Program-made: the position numbers and the translations under genes
The notes under the pieces: generated by a model
Database searches by the model: none
What the model saw: the letters and a program-made list of their open reading frames with translations, nothing else
Told to the model about the DNA's origin: nothing
NCBI GenBank assembly: GCA_002309955.1
Contig: DBXQ01000103.1
Location: forward strand, 15,486 to 32,019
Origin: Bacteroidales bacterium UBA1208
GTDB lineage: Bacteria > Bacteroidota > Bacteroidia > Bacteroidales > P3
Direction of reading: 5' to 3'
Length of the DNA stretch: 16,534 nucleotides
In this document: positions 1-8,414 of the stretch, in pieces
Numbering within the stretch: position 1 is the first letter of the stretch
Layout of the letters: the number at the start of each line of letters is the position of its first letter

Positions 1-1355
1 TCGGCGGAACGCAGGTTGGCCGTATATAATGTGCTGTCTGGATTCAATGTCTCGGCATAGCGGAAGGTGATAGTGTCCCCATTCCCCATTTGCCATTTTG
101 AAATATCAAATCGCAGCGTTCCCACCATGTTCTGTCCCATGTCGAGTATCCATTTATCGCCTTTTTGGAAGATGCTCACAGGTTTCAGCCGATGCTGCAC
201 CTTGATGTTCGGGTTGGGTTGTGGGGTGAGGAGCTGCATCGGGTCGGGTCGCTGGTAGTCACTGGGTAGAGGGCTGCCGGTGACGACGGGATATTCGCGG
301 GCGACACGGTGACGCGGATTGTAGATGTCTTCGTTGAACATGTTTTGCCGGTCGTAGTCAACAATGGCTTCTTGCCACTGGCTGTCATTATAGTTAGGTT
401 TCGTCCAGTCGCCGAGGTCAAGGCGTGCGTCGTAGGTTTCGCCATCGAACTCGTTGCTTTTGCGGATGGGGCCGCAGTTGGTGATGCGCCAGCCGTTGCC
501 ACTGACGATGGTGTCGGTTGTGCCGTCCTTATAGGTCACTTCCAGTTGCATGAGCAGTTGCGGCAGGCCGTAGTGGGCTGCGTGATTGATGCCGCACCAT
601 TCGAGGTAGTTGTTGTCGTGGCGGACGGTGGTGAAACGCCCGCCTGCGAGGATGACACCCATGGCGTTCAGGCCGTCTGCACGGACAAGGGAAGACACAT
701 CGTAGGCGTTGAAATAGATGCGCCTTGTGTAGTCCGAGAGCGTGGGTTTCATGAATTCATCCTCACCGGCCTCTTCGCCGTTGATATAGGCACTATACAC
801 ACCAAGGCCGCTGATGTAGAGGCGTGCCTTGGCGATGTCCTTTTTGAGCGTGAACTCCTTGCGCAGGTAGCGGGCGGCAATGGCAGTGTGGCCGTTGAGA
901 TTGTCGTCCTCATAGTCGCGACCAATCCAATGCGCGTGCCAGTCGTCGGGCGAGAGAAGGCTTATTTCAAAACGTTGAACGTCGCTTTCGGTAGTGGCTT
1001 CCTTATTGTTCTTGCCGTAGGTGAGGGTGGTGTAGACTTTCCAAAAGGCGATGTCGCGGCTGTGCAGTTGCTTGCCCGCGTAGGGAATATAGAGCATGTC
1101 AGACGATTCGATAACGCCCGAGTCCCACAGGTCGCCGATGCCCTGCTCTGCATGCTCGCGTGTGGAGGCCACCACGATGCGGTAGGTGGTCTGCATCACG
1201 TTGCTCTGTTCGGTCTCATACTGCCAGCTGAAGCGGGGCTGGGCTGTTGCCAAGGGGGTGGAGCCGTCTTGCATTTCGACTGTTGGGTTGGCCAAATGTA
1301 TCTTGCCACCGCAGGAAATAAAGAGCAATGCTAAAAGAGGGATAATATATCTCAT
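1..1355 (-). CDS. GH78 alpha-L-rhamnosidase, N-terminal part (cut by left edge)
   Basis: This is the first 451 codons of a large glycoside hydrolase predicted to release terminal alpha-L-rhamnose. It opens with a short hydrophobic signal ending at Cys15 (FISC, then GGK), which fits a lipoprotein signal. Residues about 40-110 form the Ig-like GH78 N-terminal module (PRFSW, then MQTTYRIVVAS, then LWDSG). Residues about 165-330 form the rhamnosidase N-domain (ISGLGVYSAYING, and later GETYDARLD). From about 385 the next beta-sandwich begins, with DMGQNMVGTLRFDIS near 405-419 and RYAETLNPDSTLYTANLRSA just before the edge. The catalytic (alpha/alpha)6 barrel lies outside the window, so active-site residues cannot be checked. 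The ATG overlaps the stop of the upstream GH78 gene by 4 bases (ATGA), so it is third in the operon. No stop or frameshift interrupts the visible part. Family assignment is firm; substrate is inferred. Confidence 0.9.
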   Translation of the reverse strand, partial: MRYIIPLLALLFISCGGKIHLANPTVEMQDGSTPLATAQPRFSWQYETEQSNVMQTTYRIVVASTREHAEQGIGDLWDSGVIESSDMLYIPYAGKQLHSRDIAFWKVYTTLTYGKNNKEATTESDVQRFEISLLSPDDWHAHWIGRDYEDDNLNGHTAIAARYLRKEFTLKKDIAKARLYISGLGVYSAYINGEEAGEDEFMKPTLSDYTRRIYFNAYDVSSLVRADGLNAMGVILAGGRFTTVRHDNNYLEWCGINHAAHYGLPQLLMQLEVTYKDGTTDTIVSGNGWRITNCGPIRKSNEFDGETYDARLDLGDWTKPNYNDSQWQEAIVDYDRQNMFNEDIYNPRHRVAREYPVVTGSPLPSDYQRPDPMQLLTPQPNPNIKVQHRLKPVSIFQKGDKWILDMGQNMVGTLRFDISKWQMGNGDTITFRYAETLNPDSTLYTANLRSA

Positions 1356-3598
1356 AACTTTATAATATGTTCTCCACTGGTGAACTGCCGCTCCTTTCGG
1401 GTGCCGGGAAACACTGTGGCGGTAGTGCCTTGTGGGATTTCAACTTTCAATTGTCCCTTTTCAATGTCCACACGGATGGTTCCGTAGGGGGTGGGCTTGG
1501 TGGCTTTCACCCATTCAACACCTTCGCACGATTGTGGGTCGATGAAGAAGTGCCTGTATCCTGGTTGCTCGGGGTCGGGACGGATGCCGGCAAGTGCCTG
1601 GTAGAACCATATGCCGATGCCGTTGTAGCAGTTGTGCACACGGCTGCGATCCTCCTTGCCTGGTCGGCCGCAATCCCACGACTCCCATGTGGTGGTTGAT
1701 CCTTGATTTATCATGTTGAGATATCCTGGGTAGTCGGGTTGTCGAAGAAGGGTGGCCATGAGGTCGGCTTGATGTTCGCGGATGCACCACTCAGTGAAGA
1801 TAGGAACCCCAACGAGACCCACAGCAAGGTGGTCATGGTATCTGTCATGGATATCTTTCAAAAGTTGCTTCTTTACAGTTTCGGAGGTGGTGCTGTCAGG
1901 AGGGATGCCTTGTAGCAGAGCGTAGCATTGGTCAAGGGGTGTGCCATTGGCGTAGGAGTGTGTTTCGGGGTGGTAGAAATGGCTGTGGATGGAGGCGTTG
2001 AGGCTTTGTCGCCAAACGTCAAAGCGCAAAGAGTCGTCGGGATGATGCAACAGGGTGGCCATTTGTATCATGTCGGCAAGACATTCGGCGAGGAAGCAGT
2101 TGCTTACATGCAACACGGATTCTCCTCCGATGTCCACCCCTTCTGGAGCTACCCAGTCGCCGAGAAACCAGCCACGTCGATTGTTGTCAGGCCAAGGCTG
2201 AAGGATGCCATCAACGCAATGTTTCTCTACAAACTGCAGCCAAAGTTTCATCTGATGGTAATGGCGGCGTATCAGCGTGATGTCTCCATAATTGAGGTAG
2301 GTGCGCCAAGGAGCCTTGACAATGAAACCGCTCCAATAGGGTCCACCGCCAGTGCGAAAAGAGGGTGCCACATAGGGCAGGTCGCCAGTAGAGTCCATCG
2401 CATCGCCCCAAGCGGTGAGCCAGTTGCGATAGGTGTCGCGCACATCCCAGATGGTTTGCAGCGTCATGGTTGAGGAGTTGCCGTCACCTCCGTATCCCAT
2501 GCGTTCTATATGTGGGCAGTCTACCATATAGCCGTTGAAAGTGAGGCAGCTGAGAGTATACTTCACCATGTCGTGGATAGCATTTAGGCGTGGATCCGAG
2601 CATTCAAAAGTGGCACCAGAATCAGGGTCGACAGCACTGATTTGCAAGGCACTTGCTGATATGATGGGAGAATCTAAGTCGTAAGTGAGATAGTGTGCGA
2701 GACCTTTGACCTTAACATATCGGAACGAGTGTATGTGGAATCGATTGGTGAAATGGATATCGTCGGTGCCGTTGCCGTCGCTGACATAGATGTCGTTCTC
2801 GGTAAATGGAGGCTTGGCCTCGAGGTGGTCGAGGTATTCCATCGTTATCACGTCATCTTTGGGAATAGGTAGACATTGGAATTGGAACCAGCCTGTCACC
2901 ACGCGGCCGAAGTCTATCAGGAAAGTACCATCGGACAACGTGTCGACCGATTGCGGCAACAGCCAGCCGACAATGCGGTTGCCCTCAAACTCCTGCTGCG
3001 TGATGGAGATGTCTTTCACCTCATACACCGAGGCCTGACGCCAATTGGGCTTCACACGGGCATCGTAGCATTCGCCGCCGAACTGCATAGGCTGCCAGTT
3101 GCCTGTGTAGCGGTAGGGCGATGGCGAGGCCTCCCAGGTGCTGTCGGTCTTGAGTATTTCATATATCAGTCCGCATTCGCCATCGGATACGCTCTTCTCC
3201 ACCGTCGCTTTTGCCACCGCCGGGGTGCCGTATATGCGTCCCCATCCCTGTCCGGTCCAGAGCATCAACTCGTTGTCGCCTTCGTGGAGATAGGGCGTAA
3301 TATCGTATTTTACCCATAGGGCGCGTTTGTCAAGTTGCGACACGGCGGGTTGCATCACTTCGTCACTCACTTTTGTATGATTGACATACACCTCATGGTA
3401 TCCCAGCGAAGTGACAGTAACGGAGAAGGAGACTTGCTGGAGCTGTGATTGCCGCAGTTCACCAACACCGATATAGAATGTTTTACGCAGCATAGGTGTC
3501 TCCGCCCATCCGCTTTCAGTACGGTAGCCGATGAACTGCTGTGCCTGGATGCAAACTGCGTCCAGGCACAGCAACAATATGACGACAATTTTTCTCAT
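1352..3598 (-). CDS. GH78 alpha-L-rhamnosidase, compact form
   Basis: This 748-residue exported hydrolase is predicted to cleave alpha-L-rhamnosides by inversion. A signal peptide covers about residues 1-20 (hydrophobic stretch, then CIQAQ). Domains in order are a rhamnosidase N-domain beta-sandwich (about 35-200), a second beta module (about 215-320, IDFGRVVTGWFQF at 228-240), the helical catalytic barrel (about 330-670) and a C-terminal beta domain (about 680-748). The motif DCPHIERMGYGGD at 360-372 places D360, E365 and D372 with the same spacing as D567, E572 and D579 of Bacillus RhaB. The second catalytic Glu is E639 in TTTWESWD. The Arg usually found before the motif Glu is Ile364 here. 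The protein is shorter than many GH78 enzymes because the extra Ig-like N-module of its downstream neighbour is missing. Its start overlaps the GH97 stop, and its stop overlaps the next start, by 4 bases each, which suggests translational coupling. Confidence 0.93.
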   Translation of the reverse strand: MRKIVVILLLCLDAVCIQAQQFIGYRTESGWAETPMLRKTFYIGVGELRQSQLQQVSFSVTVTSLGYHEVYVNHTKVSDEVMQPAVSQLDKRALWVKYDITPYLHEGDNELMLWTGQGWGRIYGTPAVAKATVEKSVSDGECGLIYEILKTDSTWEASPSPYRYTGNWQPMQFGGECYDARVKPNWRQASVYEVKDISITQQEFEGNRIVGWLLPQSVDTLSDGTFLIDFGRVVTGWFQFQCLPIPKDDVITMEYLDHLEAKPPFTENDIYVSDGNGTDDIHFTNRFHIHSFRYVKVKGLAHYLTYDLDSPIISASALQISAVDPDSGATFECSDPRLNAIHDMVKYTLSCLTFNGYMVDCPHIERMGYGGDGNSSTMTLQTIWDVRDTYRNWLTAWGDAMDSTGDLPYVAPSFRTGGGPYWSGFIVKAPWRTYLNYGDITLIRRHYHQMKLWLQFVEKHCVDGILQPWPDNNRRGWFLGDWVAPEGVDIGGESVLHVSNCFLAECLADMIQMATLLHHPDDSLRFDVWRQSLNASIHSHFYHPETHSYANGTPLDQCYALLQGIPPDSTTSETVKKQLLKDIHDRYHDHLAVGLVGVPIFTEWCIREHQADLMATLLRQPDYPGYLNMINQGSTTTWESWDCGRPGKEDRSRVHNCYNGIGIWFYQALAGIRPDPEQPGYRHFFIDPQSCEGVEWVKATKPTPYGTIRVDIEKGQLKVEIPQGTTATVFPGTRKERQFTSGEHIIKL

Positions 3599-5895
3599 TG
3601 CCTCTCACGTATCGAGACGGCGAAGCCGCCGCAGGGAGCCATCTTCAGTTTCAATACAGTCTTGGAGTTGACTTTCTTCGTTGTGATAGTGTAGGAGTAG
3701 GGGTTATAGCTGTCGTTGGGGATACCAGAGGCATCTTTTCCGTCGGTGTATATAATGGCATCGTATGTCTTGCCGGGAGTGAGGAAATCAAGCTTGATGG
3801 CGAACTCTCGGGCTTTTTCGTCGGTAATGCCACCGATGTACCAGGTGTCCTTGGGGGTCAGCCCCGACAGACTGGTCTGATTAGTCAGCCCATAGACAAA
3901 CTGTGAGGCACTGCTGATAACACCCTTCTTGCCGTCAGGGAGGGTGGCGAGGCCGTCCGCGGCTTTGTTCAGCGAAGAGATTTTAGGTTTTCGGGCAGTG
4001 ACAATATAGGCACCAGGCTCGGCGGCAATATAAATAGAAGTGTCCCAGTCAACAGCCACATCTTTGATAAACTGGAATGCGTCCATATATGGCTCATAGT
4101 GCTCGGGGAAGTCGGCGGCCATTTGCAGCGGAGAGTAGAAGGTGACATAGAGACCCAGCTGGTTGCAGATGGTGTGCTGCATCTTCTTTCCCCAAGGGAC
4201 AATCTTGCCCATGTCGGGTTCAAAGATACCGGGTGTGTAGTCCATCGGGCCACCTTGCAGGCGGGTGAAAGGCAGGATAGTAGTGTGGCCGGGGTGGATG
4301 CGCTCACGAAACTCAGTTCCCATGGCACTCTCGTTGCCAATCATGTTGGGCCATGTGCGGCAGAGACCCGTGGGACGCACAGCCTCGTGGGCGTTGACCA
4401 TGATATGGTGCTTGGCTGCTTCGACGATAGCGTAATGATAGTGGTTGTTGATGGGCTGGCTGTAGTGCCCTTCAGCGTAAGGGATGATAGTGCCCACGTA
4501 ACCGCTCTTCACAGCATCGTAGCCATACCTGTTCATCATCGTGTAGGCTTTCTCCATCCAACGTTCATAGTTAACAGTCGAGGCCGAACTCTCGTGGTGC
4601 ATGATTAGACGGATGCCCTTCTCATGGGCATATTTATTCAAAGCGGGCAAATCAAAATCCGGATACGGAGTGAGGAAGTCGAAGACAAAATCCTTCTGCT
4701 TGCCGTACCAGTCCTCCCAGCCTATGTTCCATCCCTCGATGAGGAGGGCGTCGAAGCCGTGCTTGGCGGCAAAGTCTATATAACGGCGCACATTGGCGTT
4801 GTTGGCACCGTGGGTGCCATTGGGTTTGGCGTGGACGAAATCGGTCTCTCCAAGCTTCACCGAAGGAAAATCGTTGGTGTAGTTCCATGTACTCTTGCCC
4901 GAAATCATCTCCCACCAAACGCCCATATACTTCACCGGGTGAATCCAACTGACATCCTTGAGGACACAGGGATCGTTCAAATTCAGTATCAGCCTCGAAC
5001 GCAGCACATCGGTTGCCTTGTCGCAGACCATCACCGTGCGCCACGGAGTGTGACATGGAGCCTGCATACGGCCCTTGTAGCCTGCTGCATCAGGACAAAG
5101 CCAAGTGCGGAAGGTGAAAGGTTTCTCCAGATTGAGGTGCATGGTGGGATAGTCAAGCGTAGCGGCTTCGTGGATGTTGATATAGAGACCGTCGTCGGTT
5201 TTCATCTGCAAGGCTGTCTGTACGCCCGTGCGCGAGAAGTCGGTCCACGGCCAACCGCCATGTTCATGGCCTTTCTCGTAAAGACTGTCGATTTGCGACA
5301 GGCGGCTCTCGGTGTAGTTGTACTCCTGCGTGTCGTAGTCGCCGGGAATCCACCACGCCGTGTGGTTGCCTGTCAAGGCAAACTCTGTCAACTCCTCTTT
5401 AAACCAGAAACACACCAGCGCGTTGTCAACACCGTTGTACTTCATCGGGAATTCATAGCGGAAACCAAGACCGTCGTCATATAGACGGAAACGTATCTGC
5501 ATCACTGTGGCGCGTTTCTCAGTGCTATGATCCATACTGGCAACCGAACCAACGGGTTGCTCTATCGTCACTAACATCTCGTTGTAGTGGTTGCGGATAT
5601 TGGCCTCCTCGCCCCACACGGGGTGCCACACCTCGTCGAAAGTGCTCCTCTGCACATCCTTGAGCACAAAGGCGTGTGCAAGGTCGTCACGCCACTCCAG
5701 TTCAAATCCCATCCGTGAGGCCAATACCACAGGTTTCCCGTCGCGCATCAATTCATAATGCGGCGATCCGTCAAGGAGGTAAAACGTCACCTCCATCCGT
5801 CCGTCAGGGCTTTTCAACGTCAGATTGTCTGCTCCTCTCATGGGCATGGACAAACATGCCATCAGGCAAAAAAAGATAAAGAATCGTATTTTCAT
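3595..5895 (-). CDS. GH97 alpha-glucosidase, SusB type (inverting)
   Basis: This 766-residue exported enzyme is predicted to remove terminal alpha-linked glucose by inversion. The start at 5895 is chosen because MKIRFFIFF begins a signal peptide; an in-frame extension back to 6072 would cross the promoter and has no signal. Residues about 24-290 form the GH97 N-terminal beta domain, about 300-610 the TIM barrel and about 640-766 the C-terminal beta domain. EGWNIGWEDW (387-396), IMHHES (431-436), NAHEAVRPTG (501-510) and MDYTPGIF (551-558) are hallmarks. E435, E504 and E528 correspond to SusB E439, E508 and E532 with a constant offset of four, and VKSGYVG replaces the Asp nucleophile motif of retaining GH97 alpha-galactosidases, so the inverting glucosidase type is favoured. 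LMAC at 11-14 could be read as a lipobox, but a soluble periplasmic form is equally plausible. It is the first gene of the operon, 33 bases below a good promoter. Confidence 0.95.
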   Translation of the reverse strand: MKIRFFIFFCLMACLSMPMRGADNLTLKSPDGRMEVTFYLLDGSPHYELMRDGKPVVLASRMGFELEWRDDLAHAFVLKDVQRSTFDEVWHPVWGEEANIRNHYNEMLVTIEQPVGSVASMDHSTEKRATVMQIRFRLYDDGLGFRYEFPMKYNGVDNALVCFWFKEELTEFALTGNHTAWWIPGDYDTQEYNYTESRLSQIDSLYEKGHEHGGWPWTDFSRTGVQTALQMKTDDGLYINIHEAATLDYPTMHLNLEKPFTFRTWLCPDAAGYKGRMQAPCHTPWRTVMVCDKATDVLRSRLILNLNDPCVLKDVSWIHPVKYMGVWWEMISGKSTWNYTNDFPSVKLGETDFVHAKPNGTHGANNANVRRYIDFAAKHGFDALLIEGWNIGWEDWYGKQKDFVFDFLTPYPDFDLPALNKYAHEKGIRLIMHHESSASTVNYERWMEKAYTMMNRYGYDAVKSGYVGTIIPYAEGHYSQPINNHYHYAIVEAAKHHIMVNAHEAVRPTGLCRTWPNMIGNESAMGTEFRERIHPGHTTILPFTRLQGGPMDYTPGIFEPDMGKIVPWGKKMQHTICNQLGLYVTFYSPLQMAADFPEHYEPYMDAFQFIKDVAVDWDTSIYIAAEPGAYIVTARKPKISSLNKAADGLATLPDGKKGVISSASQFVYGLTNQTSLSGLTPKDTWYIGGITDEKAREFAIKLDFLTPGKTYDAIIYTDGKDASGIPNDSYNPYSYTITTKKVNSKTVLKLKMAPCGGFAVSIRERQ

Positions 5896-5932
5896 GATAT
5901 TAACTATTATTAGTATTCTTTTTTTATGCCTG

Positions 5933-5966
5933 CAAAGATACAATATATTCTCCACATAACCAACAA
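5933..5966 (-). promoter_or_regulatory. Bacteroidota-type promoter for the GH97-GH78-GH78 operon
   Basis: On the minus strand a -7 element TATCTTTG (5940 to 5933) matches TAnnTTTG exactly. A TTG at 5963-5961, doubled as TTGTTG from 5966, lies 20 bases upstream, which is the spacing expected of the -33 element recognised by the Bacteroidota primary sigma factor. This leaves a leader of roughly 30 bases before the GH97 ATG. No operator or riboswitch was recognised nearby. Confidence 0.8.
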
Positions 5967-6026
5967 TTACCACAATAAAAATCGCAACTTGTCGATTTTT
6001 TTTCCCGATTTCTGCAATAATATTCG

Positions 6027-6034
6027 TACCTTTG
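6027..6034 (+). promoter_or_regulatory. -7 promoter element for the TPR gene
   Basis: TACCTTTG matches the TAnnTTTG consensus and lies 25 bases upstream of the ATG at 6060, giving a short leader of about 20 bases. No TTG is found at the expected -33 position, so only the downstream half is supported. It is divergent from the GH operon promoter, with the two -7 elements about 90 bp apart. Confidence 0.6.
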
Positions 6035-6059
6035 CTTAAAATTTCTAAAGCCTTGCTCC

Positions 6060-7265
6060 ATGAAAAAACCATTTGTCTTCTTGGTTGTCACCCTGCTTGT
6101 TGGTATAGTTGCCTATGCCCAAAGCGAGGCCTCGGTCTTGAAACTGGCCGACCAAATGATAGCCCAGCGTCACTATGCCTCAGCCTTCACCATGCTCGAG
6201 GAATTCGACCCTGCCAACGACCGTCCTGCGGTGTTGCTAAAGAAAGAGGATATTGCTCTTAATTACTTTGTGCAAAGCATAAACCACATGGCCTTCAGCC
6301 TTCAGGATTTGAAACCAGGTGAGGACCTTGACAGCATCCGTGCCAACTTTGAGACAGGCTCTATGGTCGCTTTCATGGCCGACAGTCTGCTAAAGCGGCT
6401 CATTGCCCGCAACCCAGACGACTGTCAACTGCTATGCGGCTATGCCCAATATTATTATGCCTTGCTCTACGACTACAATACCGACCTCTGGCTTGCCTAT
6501 GTCGATTCCGCCTGTCTTGCCCTGTTGTGCCATGCTTCTGCGCTTGTATGTCCCTGTCACAAAGCTGCCTATCAAGTGGGACTCTACTATAACATTGACG
6601 GTCAGGACGACAGTGCAGCCCTATACTACCGTCGTGCCATCGCCCTTTGCGATACCGACTGGAACACCCATTACAATCTGGGTTCTGTCCTCTACAGCCA
6701 AGGCCACTATGCCGAAGCCGTGTCCCACTTCCGTGCCGCCTACTATGGCTATCCGTCTTCCGATATGAAAGCCGATGCAGCCCGTGCGTTGGGCATTATC
6801 TACTCCGACCATCTCAACAACCCCGACAGCGCCGGTCGCTACATCCTTGCCGCTCATGAACTCTCTCCTGGCGACTTCGGCAATGCTGCCAACCTCCTTT
6901 TATACTATCTCGAGAAGAACGACATCCGCGCCAACGCATTGATTGACACCTGTTGGCGCAATGCTATCGATGGAGACCAAAGCTATCGTGATGCCATGCA
7001 TTTGGTCAACATCTGTCTCGCCAACAATGCCACCGACCGCATCACCCTTTTCCTGCAAAACAAGACAACGCAGGCCCAAAGCGACTATGAGCATGGTCTT
7101 TGTCATTACCTCCTTGGCATGAACATCTTTGAGGAAGAATCTCTCGCTGTACAACATCTTGAAAAGGCCATCTACTTCTTCACCCTCGACGGGGCTCCCG
7201 ACGAATTCCTTGCTCAGATTTTTCAAGTCATTGAAGAACTGAAGAAACCTTGTCCCGACAAATAA
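6060..7265 (+). CDS. Exported tetratricopeptide-repeat protein
   Basis: This 401-residue protein has a signal peptide (MKKPFVFLVV through AYA at 18-20, cleavage before Gln21) and otherwise reads as a helical repeat scaffold, probably periplasmic or lipid-side. The clearest TPR unit is at about 202-234 (THYNLGSVLYSQGHYAEAVSHFRAA). It follows a second one at about 168-200 (AAYQVGLYYNIDGQDDSAALYYRRAI), and weaker helical pairs lie at about 22-50, 236-270 and 340-375. It contains many Cys residues, mostly at 122-166 (C122, C126, C152, C157, C164, C166), unusual for an exported repeat protein and possibly disulphide-forming. No catalytic domain is visible. It is followed after 54 bases by the phospholipase-fold gene on the same strand, so the two may be co-transcribed. 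TPR proteins usually mediate protein-protein contacts; the partner is unknown. Confidence 0.85.
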   Translation: MKKPFVFLVVTLLVGIVAYAQSEASVLKLADQMIAQRHYASAFTMLEEFDPANDRPAVLLKKEDIALNYFVQSINHMAFSLQDLKPGEDLDSIRANFETGSMVAFMADSLLKRLIARNPDDCQLLCGYAQYYYALLYDYNTDLWLAYVDSACLALLCHASALVCPCHKAAYQVGLYYNIDGQDDSAALYYRRAIALCDTDWNTHYNLGSVLYSQGHYAEAVSHFRAAYYGYPSSDMKADAARALGIIYSDHLNNPDSAGRYILAAHELSPGDFGNAANLLLYYLEKNDIRANALIDTCWRNAIDGDQSYRDAMHLVNICLANNATDRITLFLQNKTTQAQSDYEHGLCHYLLGMNIFEEESLAVQHLEKAIYFFTLDGAPDEFLAQIFQVIEELKKPCPDK

Positions 7266-7319
7266 CCATCGTCTCCGCATCGTGAACAATATAATTAACA
7301 CCATTAATACATAAGACCT

Positions 7320-8258
7320 ATGAAAAAGTATTCTCATGCATGGCTGGCCTTCATGGCCATCAAACGACTCCAGTATGGACCTATTCCCGAAGAGCTGAAG
7401 GAGGACGCCAACAGCCTCGTGAAATGGTTTCATGATTACCGCGATTTCGTTATCGAAGGTTCGTGGTATCCCGACGAAGTGTTTAAAGACATGGCCACCA
7501 GCCACGTCATCAAGTACCGTCCCGCTTCCGGCTCCGAAAAGAAAGAATTCAAGAAACTCCCCAAGACAATGAAACTCTATACCTTGGGACAGAAATCGGA
7601 GCTCTACAGGAAACCCTTCACCATTGAAAGCGGCAACTGTGCCGACCGTTGTGAGTCTATCTCCCACAGCATCATCGACAATTTCAAGATACTTCGCATG
7701 GAAGAGCGTGGTTGTCCCCTTTCGACGACTAACAACCACATAGCCATGCGCTTCTTCATTCTCAGCCACTATATTGCCGACTGCCACATGCCTTTGCATT
7801 GCGACTGCCGTTCCTTCTCCTCTGGAGCCAACATCCACGGCTTCATCGAATCCGAATGGGACAAGCAGGTGCGCAAGTCCTACGACATCGATATCCCCAA
7901 CAACCGATTCTTCTACGACCCCGCTGGCTATCCTCTCCAAACCAAACCCACCCCGCTGGTGCAGGCTGTGGAAGAAGAGATCATAAGTCGTGAATATCTC
8001 CACCCATGGGGTGTGGGCAACAACAACACGTGGGACTATATCAGTGCCGTTTCCGAGTACTCCTACCTCATGGCCTATCGCCTCATCCCTGCCGAGTACG
8101 ACGAAAAAAACCTCACTAAAGAGGTTTATCGCAACTCTGAGGCTTACGCCCGTCTTGAGGAATACAGCCGTGCTATATTTTGCGACGCTGTCGACTCCAT
8201 CGCCCGTGTGTGGCTCCATGTATGGGCGCGCTACCGCAGTTGGGCTCAGGGCCGTTAG
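7320..8258 (+). CDS. Zinc-dependent phospholipase C / P1-nuclease fold protein
   Basis: This 312-residue protein belongs by motif to the zinc phospholipase C and S1/P1 nuclease superfamily, trinuclear zinc enzymes that cut phosphodiester bonds in phospholipids or nucleic acids. The core motif HYIADCHMPLH gives H150, D154 and H160 with the H-x3-D-x5-H spacing of both families. It is followed by H173-x3-E177 (IHGFIESEWD), where the Glu resembles phospholipase C (H142, E146) more than P1 nuclease, which uses Asp. His6 near the N-terminus and Asp52 and His62 are candidates for the other ligands. Classical members are secreted and use the mature N-terminal Trp as a ligand. Here there is no signal peptide and Trp8 is internal, so the third site may differ or the protein may be cytoplasmic. 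It lies 54 bases after the TPR gene. Superfamily is well supported; substrate is unknown. Confidence 0.8.
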   Translation: MKKYSHAWLAFMAIKRLQYGPIPEELKEDANSLVKWFHDYRDFVIEGSWYPDEVFKDMATSHVIKYRPASGSEKKEFKKLPKTMKLYTLGQKSELYRKPFTIESGNCADRCESISHSIIDNFKILRMEERGCPLSTTNNHIAMRFFILSHYIADCHMPLHCDCRSFSSGANIHGFIESEWDKQVRKSYDIDIPNNRFFYDPAGYPLQTKPTPLVQAVEEEIISREYLHPWGVGNNNTWDYISAVSEYSYLMAYRLIPAEYDEKNLTKEVYRNSEAYARLEEYSRAIFCDAVDSIARVWLHVWARYRSWAQGR

Positions 8259-8276
8259 CTGAAGGTTTACAGATTG

Positions 8277-8317
8277 AACGTTGATATGTTTTGCAACATG
8301 CATAGCATATCAACGTT
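8277..8317. terminator. Hairpin, probable terminator after the phospholipase-fold gene
   Basis: AACGTTGATATG (8277-8288) and CATATCAACGTT (8306-8317) form a perfect 12-bp stem around a 17-base loop, 18 bases after the stop codon, followed by TATTTTGTTTATA. The stem is AT-rich and the U tract imperfect, so termination is likely but not certain. The inner stem GTTGATATG/CATATCAAC recurs at 15136-15168. Confidence 0.65.
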
Positions 8318-8414
8318 TATTTTGTTTATAATTCAATCTATTATTTTCAATGTATACCTTTTGCGCGAATCTTCCCCAACCTGCGCCAGAATCCCTTTCG
8401 CACTGCCCTTAGTC

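Noticed and set aside
309..1334. 341-codon plus-strand open frame
   Set aside because: The minus strand here reads cleanly as a GH78 enzyme through all 451 visible codons; the plus frame starts with GTG and matches nothing.
4624..5484. 286-codon plus-strand open frame
   Set aside because: It is fully inside and antisense to the GH97 gene, which keeps all catalytic residues.
5896..6072. 59-codon N-terminal extension of the GH97 protein
   Set aside because: It crosses the GH promoter and overlaps the divergent TPR gene; the internal Met at 5895 begins a proper signal peptide.
6900..8303. 467-codon open frame on the minus strand
   Set aside because: It lies antisense to the TPR and phospholipase-fold genes, whose motifs are unambiguous; its product has no recognisable domain and reflects GC-rich third positions of the real genes.
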